DNA of 18,639 nt, taken from assembly GCA_964425255.1 (NCBI GenBank), contig CAYRMV010000063.1, forward strand, positions 1 through 18,639, read 5' to 3'. Shown piece by piece: positions 5,752 to 12,661 of this stretch. The position numbers and the translations under genes are program-made. The notes beneath the pieces were generated by a model. That model searched no databases. It saw nothing but the letters and a program-made list of their open reading frames with translations, and had not been told where the DNA came from. Position 1 is the stretch's first letter. Each line of letters begins with the position of its first letter. The DNA is from CAYRMV01 sp964425255. Its GTDB lineage: Bacteria; Bacteroidota; Bacteroidia; Flavobacteriales_D; Crocinitomicaceae.

Positions 5752-8523
5752 ATGAGTATTTTTAACGATTACATCCAAGAAATTGAAGAGCGCAAAAATC
5801 AAGGTCTTCATCCAAAACCAATTGATGGAGCTGATTTATTAAGTGAAATTATTGCGCAAATCACTGATTTAGGAAACCCACACAGAGCGGATTCCGTGAA
5901 GTTTTTCATTTACAATACGATTCCTGGTACAACCAGTGCTGCAAGTGTAAAAGCGAAATTCCTAAAAGAAATCATCTTGGGTGAAACCGTTGTTGCTGAA
6001 ATCACTCCTGATTTTGCTTTTGAATTGCTATCTCACATGAAAGGTGGTCCATCCATTGCTGTATTGTTAGACTTAGCACTTGGTAACAACGAAGCAATTG
6101 CCAAACAAGCTGCTGAAGTATTGAAAACGCAAGTTTACTTGTACGATGCTGATACAGAACGATTAAAAGCAGCTTACGAAGCAGGAAACACAGTGGCTAA
6201 AGACATTTTGGAGAGTTATGCTAAAGCTGAATTTTTCACGAAACTTCCTGAAATTCCGGAAGAAATTAAGATTGTCACTTACATTGCTGCTGAAGGAGAT
6301 ATTTCTACCGATTTGTTATCTCCTGGAAATCAAGCACACTCGCGTTCAGACCGTGAATTGCACGGCAAATGCATGATGACACCTCAAGCTCAACAAGAAA
6401 TTGAAGCATTGAAAGCACAGCATCCAGACAAAAGTGTCATGCTGATCGCTGAAAAAGGTACAATGGGAGTTGGTTCTTCACGTATGTCGGGTGTAAACAA
6501 CGTGGCTTTGTGGACAGGAAAACAAGCGAGCCCTTACGTTCCATTTGTAAATATTGCTCCAATTGTAGGAGGAACAAACGGGATTTCCCCGATTTTCTTA
6601 ACAACAGTGGATGTTACAGGTGGTATCGGAATTGATTTGAAAAACTGGGTGAAAAAGACGGATGCTGAAGGAAACTTAGTACGTGATGAAAACGGTGATC
6701 CAATTTTGGAACAAAAATATTCGGTTGCTACTGGTACGGTTTTGACCATCAATACCAAAACAAAAAAATTATACAACGGTGATCAAGAATTGATTGATAT
6801 TTCAAAAGCGTTGACACCTCAAAAAATGGAATTCATCAAAGCAGGTGGATCTTACGCAATTGTTTTCGGTAAGAAAATTCAAACTTTTGCTGCTAAAGTT
6901 TTAGGAATTACTCCTCCAGTTGTTTTTGCTCCTTCGAAAGAAATTTCAAACGACGGTCAAGGTTTAACGGCGGTAGAAAAAATCTTTAACCGCAATGCTG
7001 TTGGAAATACACCTGGAAAAGTGTTGCACGCTGGATCAGATGTACGCGTTACTGTAAACATTGTTGGTTCACAAGATACAACTGGTTTGATGACCGCTCA
7101 AGAATTGGAATCCATGGCTGCGACGGTTATTTCTCCACTTGTAGACGGAGCTTACCAATCTGGATGTCATACTGCTTCTGTTTGGGACAAAAAAGCGCAA
7201 GCAAACATCCCGAAATTGATGAAGTTTATGAACGAGTTTGGTTTGATTACCGCTCGTGATCCAAAAGGCATCTATCATTCTATGACGGATGTAATCCACA
7301 AAGTTTTGAATGATATCACGATTGACGATTGGGCGATTATCATTGGTGGTGACTCCCACACGCGTATGTCGAAAGGTGTTGCTTTCGGTGCCGATTCAGG
7401 TACTGTAGCTTTGGCTTTGGCAACGGGTGAAGCATCCATGCCGATTCCAGAATCTGTGAAAGTAACCTTCAAAGGAAGCATGAAATCATACATGGATTTC
7501 CGTGACGTAGTTCATGCAACACAAGCGCAAATGTTGCAGCAGTTTGGTGGTGAAAACGTTTTCCAAGGTCGTGTAATTGAAGTACACATTGGTACGTTAA
7601 CAGCTGACCAAGCATTTACCTTTACTGACTGGACCGCTGAAATGAAAGCAAAAGCATCTATCTGTATTTCAGAGGATGCAACCTTGATCGAATCCTTGGA
7701 AATTGCGAAGAGCCGTATCCAAATCATGATCGACAAAGGAATGGACAACAAAAATCAAGTGTTACAAGGATTGATTAACAAAGCAAACAAACGTATTGCA
7801 GAAATTCAATCGGGTGAGAAGCCAGCTTTAACACCAGATAAAAACGCGAAATACTACGCTGAAGTGGTGGTTGATTTGGATCTAATTGCTGAGCCAATGA
7901 TTGCCGATCCAGACGTGAATAACAAAGACGTTTCAAAACGCTATACTCACGATACCATTCGTCCGTTGTCATTCTATGGTGGTTCAAAACAAGTAGACCT
8001 AGGATTCATCGGTTCTTGTATGGTACACAAAGGCGACATGAAAATCCTTGCTCAAATGTTGAAAAACGTGGAAGCGCAAAACGGAAAAGTAGAGTTCAAG
8101 GCGCCGTTAGTGGTTGCTCCTCCAACATACAACATCGTTGACGAATTGAAAGCAGAAGGCGACTGGGAAGTATTGCAAAAATACTCTGGATTCGAATTCG
8201 ACGACAACGCTCCAAAAGGAGAAGCGCGTACGAAATACGAGAACATGTTGTACTTAGAGCGTCCAGGATGTAACTTGTGTATGGGGAACCAAGAGAAAGC
8301 CGAAAAAGGAGATACGGTTATGGCTACTTCAACACGTTTGTTCCAAGGTCGTGTAGTAGAAGATGCAGACGGTAAAAAAGGAGAATCATTGCTTTCTTCA
8401 ACACCTGTGGTAGTATTGTCTACGATTTTAGGAAGAACTCCAACGATCGAAGAATACACAAAAGCAGTAGAAGGAATTACCTTAACGAAATTTGCCCCTT
8501 CACACAAGTTGTTAGCGAACTAA
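5752..8523 (+). CDS. acnB: Aconitate hydratase B
   Basis: This cytoplasmic [4Fe-4S] enzyme interconverts citrate and isocitrate and, in this family, often hydrates 2-methyl-cis-aconitate. The N-terminus resembles AcnB (KNQGLHPKPIDGADL), followed by the helical HEAT-like domain to about residue 160 and then the catalytic domains. The cluster ligands are Cys756 in IGSCMVHKGD and Cys840 and Cys843 in GCNLCMGNQ. It is 923 residues against 865 in E. coli AcnB. The gap between the first and second ligand is 84 residues instead of 59, so about 25 residues are inserted just before the Cys pair. The start is ATG without a Shine-Dalgarno. A strong terminator follows, so it is transcribed apart from the next aconitase. 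Confidence 0.96.
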   Translation: MSIFNDYIQEIEERKNQGLHPKPIDGADLLSEIIAQITDLGNPHRADSVKFFIYNTIPGTTSAASVKAKFLKEIILGETVVAEITPDFAFELLSHMKGGPSIAVLLDLALGNNEAIAKQAAEVLKTQVYLYDADTERLKAAYEAGNTVAKDILESYAKAEFFTKLPEIPEEIKIVTYIAAEGDISTDLLSPGNQAHSRSDRELHGKCMMTPQAQQEIEALKAQHPDKSVMLIAEKGTMGVGSSRMSGVNNVALWTGKQASPYVPFVNIAPIVGGTNGISPIFLTTVDVTGGIGIDLKNWVKKTDAEGNLVRDENGDPILEQKYSVATGTVLTINTKTKKLYNGDQELIDISKALTPQKMEFIKAGGSYAIVFGKKIQTFAAKVLGITPPVVFAPSKEISNDGQGLTAVEKIFNRNAVGNTPGKVLHAGSDVRVTVNIVGSQDTTGLMTAQELESMAATVISPLVDGAYQSGCHTASVWDKKAQANIPKLMKFMNEFGLITARDPKGIYHSMTDVIHKVLNDITIDDWAIIIGGDSHTRMSKGVAFGADSGTVALALATGEASMPIPESVKVTFKGSMKSYMDFRDVVHATQAQMLQQFGGENVFQGRVIEVHIGTLTADQAFTFTDWTAEMKAKASICISEDATLIESLEIAKSRIQIMIDKGMDNKNQVLQGLINKANKRIAEIQSGEKPALTPDKNAKYYAEVVVDLDLIAEPMIADPDVNNKDVSKRYTHDTIRPLSFYGGSKQVDLGFIGSCMVHKGDMKILAQMLKNVEAQNGKVEFKAPLVVAPPTYNIVDELKAEGDWEVLQKYSGFEFDDNAPKGEARTKYENMLYLERPGCNLCMGNQEKAEKGDTVMATSTRLFQGRVVEDADGKKGESLLSSTPVVVLSTILGRTPTIEEYTKAVEGITLTKFAPSHKLLAN

Positions 8524-8543
8524 AAAACAGAAAGTATATTTCG

Positions 8544-8581
8544 AAAAGCCCTGTCTCGTTCATTCGGATAGGGCTTTTTTT
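8544..8581 (+). terminator. acnB intrinsic terminator
   Basis: AAAAGCCCTGTC (8544-8555) pairs with GGATAGGGCTTTT (8567-8578, one G-U pair), and the T run continues to 8581. It lies 21 bases after the stop codon. Confidence 0.9.
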
Positions 8582-8594
8582 AACCTATTGCTTC

Positions 8595-8602
8595 TATCTT
8601 TG
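8595..8602 (+). promoter_or_regulatory. Possible upstream -7 box of the second aconitase
   Basis: TATCTTTG is an exact match to TAnnTTTG directly after the acnB terminator, but the expected -33 position falls inside the terminator and has no TTG. It may be an alternative promoter. Confidence 0.35.
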
Positions 8603-8691
8603 GAGAAAAGGGAGAGGAAACAAATTAACTCCTATCAATAAAATCAATATCATTATCAATATTATTTACAAGATTGTAATTTCATTTTTTT

Positions 8692-8699
8692 TATCTTTG
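8692..8699 (+). promoter_or_regulatory. Promoter -7 box of the second aconitase
   Basis: TATCTTTG matches the -7 consensus and ends 23 bases before the ATG at 8723. A TTG at 8674-8676 is 15 bases upstream, shorter than the usual spacing. Three copies of ATCAATA (8634-8640, 8643-8649, 8655-8661) lie just upstream. Confidence 0.6.
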
Positions 8700-8722
8700 A
8701 GAATATTCAAAAAATAAGATAA

Positions 8723-10990
8723 ATGGCAGTATTTGATTTAGATATGATTCGTGCAGTTTATGCAAAATTCCCAGAACGCATTGCTGAAGCACGCAAAGTG
8801 GTTGGTAAACCCTTAACACTTTCGGAAAAAATATTATACACACACTTATGGGAAGGTAATGCGACAACAGCTTTTGAACGAGGAAAATCGTATGTCGACT
8901 TTGCGCCTGATCGTGTAACAATGCAAGATGCAACAGCTCAAATGGCCTTGTTACAATTTATGCAAGCCGGAAGAAAAAAAGTAGCTGTACCTTCTACGGT
9001 GCATTGTGATCACTTGATTCAAGCTAAAATCGGTGCGTCTGCGGATTTAAAACGATCTTTTAACGAAAACAATGAAGTGTTTAATTTCTTGTCGTCGATT
9101 TCCAATAAATATGGTATTGGCTTCTGGAAACCTGGAGCAGGAATTATCCATCAGGTTATGTTAGAAAATTATGCTTTCCCAGGAGGAATGATGATTGGAA
9201 CAGATTCTCACACCGTAAATGCAGGTGGATTGGGAATGGTGGCGATCGGAGTTGGAGGAGCTGATGCTGTAGATGTCATGGCGGGAATGGCTTGGGAATT
9301 GAAATTTCCGAAATTAATTGGAGTAAAATTAACAGGCAAATTAAACGGATGGACTTCCGCAAAGGATGTTATTCTAAAAGTAGCTGATATTTTGACTGTA
9401 AAAGGTGGAACTGGTGCTATTGTTGAGTATTTTGGTGATGGAGCACTTTCGCTTTCAGCTACTGGAAAAGGAACAATTTGTAACATGGGTGCAGAAATCG
9501 GTGCTACCACTTCCACCTTTGGTTACGATGATTCCATGCGACGCTATTTAGCTGCTACTGGTCGTCAAGAAGTGGTCGATGCTGCTGATATGATCGCAGA
9601 ACATCTTACTGGAGATCCCGAGGTGTATGCAAACCCAGAAAAGTATTTTGATCAATTGATTGAAATTAATTTATCCGAATTAGAACCACATATTAACGGT
9701 CCATTTACACCTGATCGTGGAAATCCTGTTTCGAAAATGCGCGAAGAAGCAATCAAAAACGATTGGCCTTTGAAAGTAGAATGGGGGTTAATCGGTTCTT
9801 GTACGAATTCATCCTACGAAGATATGGCACGTGCTGCATCCATCGTAGAACAAGCCGTAGCACATGGAATTACTCCCAAAGTGGAATTTGGAATCAATCC
9901 TGGTTCAGAACAAGTTCGTTTCACCATCGAGCGAGATGGAATCATTTCCACTTTCGAAAAAATGGGAACCAAAGTGTTTACCAATGCGTGTGGACCATGT
10001 ATCGGACAATGGGATCGTGATGGTGCTGACAAACAAGAAAAAAATACGATTGTCCATTCCTTCAACCGAAATTTCTCTAAACGTGCCGATGGAAATCCAA
10101 ATACACATGCGTTCGTAACTTCCCCTGAAATGGTTGCTGCCCTAGCAATTGCGGGAGATCTTGGATTTAATCCAATCACGGATACCTTGACCAACGATAA
10201 AGGTGAACAAGTGAAATTGTTACCTCCAAAAGGAGATGAATTACCAACAAAAGGATTTGACGTTGAAGACCCAGGATATCAAGCTCCGGCAGAAGACGGA
10301 AGTAGTGTGGAAGTTGTGGTTGCCAAAGACTCGTCTCGATTACAATTATTAGAAAACTTTCCTGCTTGGGACGGACAAAATATTTTGGGAGCGAAATTAT
10401 TGATCAAAGCTTTCGGAAAATGTACTACCGATCACATTTCAATGGCTGGTCCTTGGTTGCGTTACCGTGGTCATTTGGACAATATTTCCAACAATATGTT
10501 GATTGGTGCAATCAATGCATTCAACCAAGAAGCGAACAAAGTAAAAAATCAATTAACGGGTGAATACGGCGAAGTTCCTGCAGTTCAACGCGCTTACAAA
10601 GCAGCTGGAATTCCTTCCGTTGTGATTGGTGACCACAATTACGGAGAGGGTTCATCCCGCGAACATGCAGCTATGGAGCCACGTCATTTAGGTGTTCGAG
10701 CGGTTATCGTGAAATCTTTTGCACGAATCCATGAAACAAACTTGAAAAAACAAGGAATGCTCGGGTTGACATTTGCTTCCGAAGCGGACTATGATAAAAT
10801 TCAAGAAGATGATGTATTCAATTTTGTTGATCTTGTCGATTTTGCTCCAGGGAAACAATTGACACTGGAAGTGATTCATGCCAACGGATCGAAAGATCTC
10901 ATTATGCTCAATCACACATACAACCAACAACAAATTGACTGGTTTAAAGCAGGTTCAGCATTGAATTTAATCAAAGCACAACAAGGATAA
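8723..10990 (+). CDS. acnA: Aconitate hydratase, mitochondrial type
   Basis: This 755-residue cytoplasmic [4Fe-4S] aconitase of the TCA cycle converts citrate to isocitrate. It resembles mitochondrial aconitase (ACO2), not E. coli AcnA, which is about 890 residues. Cluster ligands are Cys360 (IGSCTNSSYEDM), Cys423 and Cys426 (NACGPCIGQWDR). The spacing is identical to pig mitochondrial aconitase (Cys358, 421, 424), offset by two. The catalytic serine is Ser644 in GEGSSREHAAMEPRHLG, matching pig Ser642. The motifs STVHCDHLI and GTDSHTVNAGG are also present. A mitochondrial-like aconitase is known from Bacteroides. The gene has its own promoter and terminator. The symbol acnA is used in the loose sense common for Bacteroidota. 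Confidence 0.95.
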   Translation: MAVFDLDMIRAVYAKFPERIAEARKVVGKPLTLSEKILYTHLWEGNATTAFERGKSYVDFAPDRVTMQDATAQMALLQFMQAGRKKVAVPSTVHCDHLIQAKIGASADLKRSFNENNEVFNFLSSISNKYGIGFWKPGAGIIHQVMLENYAFPGGMMIGTDSHTVNAGGLGMVAIGVGGADAVDVMAGMAWELKFPKLIGVKLTGKLNGWTSAKDVILKVADILTVKGGTGAIVEYFGDGALSLSATGKGTICNMGAEIGATTSTFGYDDSMRRYLAATGRQEVVDAADMIAEHLTGDPEVYANPEKYFDQLIEINLSELEPHINGPFTPDRGNPVSKMREEAIKNDWPLKVEWGLIGSCTNSSYEDMARAASIVEQAVAHGITPKVEFGINPGSEQVRFTIERDGIISTFEKMGTKVFTNACGPCIGQWDRDGADKQEKNTIVHSFNRNFSKRADGNPNTHAFVTSPEMVAALAIAGDLGFNPITDTLTNDKGEQVKLLPPKGDELPTKGFDVEDPGYQAPAEDGSSVEVVVAKDSSRLQLLENFPAWDGQNILGAKLLIKAFGKCTTDHISMAGPWLRYRGHLDNISNNMLIGAINAFNQEANKVKNQLTGEYGEVPAVQRAYKAAGIPSVVIGDHNYGEGSSREHAAMEPRHLGVRAVIVKSFARIHETNLKKQGMLGLTFASEADYDKIQEDDVFNFVDLVDFAPGKQLTLEVIHANGSKDLIMLNHTYNQQQIDWFKAGSALNLIKAQQG

Positions 10991-11010
10991 TTTATTTAAA
11001 AGAAAAGTTG

Positions 11011-11047
11011 AAAAAACGTCAAATTCAAATTTGGCGTTTTTTTTTTG
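11011..11047 (+). terminator. Intrinsic terminator of the second aconitase
   Basis: AAAAAACGTCAAA (11011-11023) pairs with TTTGGCGTTTTTT (from 11030, one G-U pair), followed by more T. It lies 20 bases after the stop. Confidence 0.9.
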
Positions 11048-11048
11048 T

Positions 11049-11056
11049 TAGATTTG
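11049..11056 (+). promoter_or_regulatory. Promoter -7 box of the outer-membrane protein gene
   Basis: TAGATTTG matches TAnnTTTG and ends 18 bases before the ATG at 11075. The only TTTG upstream within range (11030-11033) lies in the terminator stem, 15 bases away. Confidence 0.5.
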
Positions 11057-11074
11057 TTTATAAAAATACACCCT

Positions 11075-11704
11075 ATGAAAAAAATATTTTATATTTTAAT
11101 AGCTAGTTTCTTAGGAGGAACTTTATGCAACACCACCCATGCACAGGCATTACAGGAAGGGAATATTGTAATCGACATGTACTATGGAGGTCCTAATTTT
11201 GGCAAATTTTTCGCTAGATTAGCCGAAGAAAATGGAAATAATATTTCAAACATCAAAGGTTTAGGTCCTGCAGGTATCCGTTTAGAGTATATGATTGGAG
11301 ATCGCATTGGAATAGGTACTGATATTATCTACAATTCTTTTTCTTCAAATTTTTCTTACGATTCCCTGAATAATGATGGTTCGTTATATAAAACCTACCA
11401 AGCGTCTACAATAGCTAGTCGTCTTCGTGTTCACGCTCGCTTTAATTATCATTTCGATGTATCTAATCCCAATTTGGATGCATATTTGGGAGTTGGTGCA
11501 GGAACAAACACCCGTTTTTTAACGATCGAATCGGATGATATTGGTTTTAACAATGATAAAGTGAAGTTTTCAGGTAGCTTACTTCCAATTAGTTTGCGAT
11601 TGTGTACGGGTATTCGCTATTATTTCACTCCGAACATTGGATTAAACGCAGAAATAGGTGTGGGTGGCCCAATAGTTTCTGGTGGATTGAGTATAAAAAT
11701 TTAA
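11075..11704 (+). CDS. Outer-membrane beta-barrel protein
   Basis: A 209-residue protein with a signal peptide (MKKIFYILIASFLGGTLC, cleavage probably after the AQA region near residues 24-26). The mature part alternates hydrophobic and polar residues in short strands with Gly and aromatic residues, such as AGIRLEYMIGDRIGIGTDI, LRVHARFNYHF, DAYLGVGAGTNTRF and GIRYYFTPNIGLNAEIGVG. That pattern fits a small outer-membrane barrel of eight or so strands, like many Bacteroidota porin-family or OmpW/OmpA-like barrels. The ATG at 11075 gives a clean signal peptide, whereas the TTG at 11045 lies before the -7 box. The substrate or role is unknown. It is transcribed alone, ending at a terminator. Confidence 0.75.
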   Translation: MKKIFYILIASFLGGTLCNTTHAQALQEGNIVIDMYYGGPNFGKFFARLAEENGNNISNIKGLGPAGIRLEYMIGDRIGIGTDIIYNSFSSNFSYDSLNNDGSLYKTYQASTIASRLRVHARFNYHFDVSNPNLDAYLGVGAGTNTRFLTIESDDIGFNNDKVKFSGSLLPISLRLCTGIRYYFTPNIGLNAEIGVGGPIVSGGLSIKI

Positions 11705-11750
11705 TAAGACAGATCCAACAATCTAAATGTATTTATCCTAATTCGTATTA

Positions 11751-11789
11751 AAAAAAGAGGGAAAACTTTTACTAGTCTCCCTCTTTTTC
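11751..11789. terminator. Bidirectional terminator between convergent genes
   Basis: AAAAAGAGGGA (11752-11762) pairs with TCCCTCTTTTT (11778-11788) around a 15-base loop, with A and T runs on both sides. It serves the plus-strand barrel gene and the minus-strand DUF2256 gene. Confidence 0.85.
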
Positions 11790-11791
11790 TT

Positions 11792-11980
11792 TTATTTATT
11801 GGTGTCGGGACTTTGAATCGATTTATCTTTTTTACACCTTTCACTACAATAAATCACATTTCCCCAATCGCGTTCCCATTTTTTTCGCCAAGCAAATGGA
11901 CGTTGACAAGAACGACAAATTTTCTCGGGTAAATGTTGCTTTTTCACTCCTCGCATGCAGAAAAAACAAGGAGTCATCAT
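11792..11980 (-). CDS. DUF2256 zinc-ribbon-like protein
   Basis: A 62-residue protein with the DUF2256 signature: KKQHLPEKICRSCQRPFAWRKKWERDWGNVIYCSERC. The four core cysteines (Cys22, Cys25, Cys45, Cys49) form a CxxC...CxxxC arrangement likely to bind zinc. The molecular function of the family is unknown. The first methionines (11980 and 11977) add a short N-terminal stretch with another CxxC (Cys5, Cys8); starting at Met9 (11956) would give the usual family length of 54 residues, and I cannot decide which is used. It begins 6 bases after the upstream lipoprotein gene, so the two are probably co-transcribed. Confidence 0.85.
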   Translation of the reverse strand: MMTPCFFCMRGVKKQHLPEKICRSCQRPFAWRKKWERDWGNVIYCSERCKKDKSIQSPDTNK

Positions 11981-11986
11981 AAAAGT

Positions 11987-12544
11987 TTATTTTTTCTTCA
12001 AAATAAAAGGTTCATCCATTGGTATCGAACTTTTGAAAAAATCTTCCAATTTATTGTCCCGAATCGTTACTTCATAGGAATAGTAGTTCATCCCATCTTC
12101 CGAAGGTGATGAAGTTTCTTTCACATTCGAAAAGTAGGTTTCTAAATCCGAAACGAGTAAAGATTCTTGCAAGGAATTCATGGTTCGCAATTCCCAATCT
12201 TTGCCATTTGGTTTCAATTGAAATACCGAAAATGATGGCGCTTCTCCCATGGACAGATAGTAATTTTTACCAACAAGTGAAATATACAGCGAATCGCCTA
12301 ATTGAGTGGTCGTTTCTTCTCCATTTGTATTCATTTTCATGGAATTTGACGTAAAGGTGATCGTCGATGCCCCTGCATCACCTAAAAAAGACAAGCTAGA
12401 AGGATATTGTAATTCATATTCTCCTTTCAGTTTTTTTGGAAAAGATTTTTCTTTTTTTCCCGGAATATTGGTGGAAGTTACTGTTGTACATGAAGTAAAA
12501 AAAACAGCTAGAACTGCCACATACATAAAATGAATGATTTTCAT
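11987..12544 (-). CDS. Putative lipoprotein
   Basis: A 185-residue protein with a lipoprotein signal peptide: MKIIHFMYVAVLAVFFTSC, with Cys19 as the expected lipidated residue (lipobox FTSC). The mature part has several beta-strand-like stretches, such as KLKGEYELQYPSSLSFL, STITFTSNSMKMNT, QLGDSLYISLVGKNYYLSM and YYSYEVTIRD. This suggests a small beta-barrel or lipocalin-like fold, but no family is recognised. The open frame extends to a TTG at 12571. That TTG is inside the -7 box TACCTTTG, so the ATG at 12544 is chosen. It is followed by the DUF2256 gene at 6 bases and is divergent from the histidine kinase gene. Confidence 0.75.
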   Translation of the reverse strand: MKIIHFMYVAVLAVFFTSCTTVTSTNIPGKKEKSFPKKLKGEYELQYPSSLSFLGDAGASTITFTSNSMKMNTNGEETTTQLGDSLYISLVGKNYYLSMGEAPSFSVFQLKPNGKDWELRTMNSLQESLLVSDLETYFSNVKETSSPSEDGMNYYSYEVTIRDNKLEDFFKSSIPMDEPFILKKK

Positions 12545-12568
12545 TGAAACATTTTTTGAATTATCTAT

Positions 12569-12576
12569 CAAAGGTA
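12569..12576 (-). promoter_or_regulatory. Promoter -7 box of the lipoprotein gene
   Basis: The minus strand reads TACCTTTG, an exact TAnnTTTG match ending 24 bases before the ATG at 12544. A TTTG at 12592-12595 lies 15 bases upstream, shorter than typical spacing. Confidence 0.6.
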
Positions 12577-12626
12577 ACCAAACTTGCTAATCAAACGTCA
12601 TCTCTTCAGGATTAAAAACCAAGAAT

Positions 12627-12646
12627 ACGTATTTTGACGTATTTTT
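12627..12646 (+). repeat. Tandem direct repeat in a divergent promoter region
   Basis: ACGTATTTT occurs at 12627-12635 and again at 12637-12645, a 10-base period equal to one DNA turn, just upstream of the histidine kinase ATG at 12662. The second copy contains TATTTTTA (12640-12647), near the -7 consensus. It may be a regulator site or part of the promoter. Confidence 0.4.
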
Positions 12647-12661
12647 ACAAAAACTTCATCC

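Noticed and set aside
6534..8507. Several long antisense open frames within acnB
   Set aside because: They are shadows of the highly constrained acnB coding frame; no promoter or plausible protein is seen.
9208..10194. Antisense and shifted open frames within the second aconitase
   Set aside because: Same reason: the aconitase frame is unambiguous, with all catalytic residues in place.
8723..10990. Possibility that the second enzyme is 3-isopropylmalate dehydratase or homoaconitase
   Set aside because: The length, the Cys spacing and Ser644 match mitochondrial aconitase residue for residue with an offset of two.
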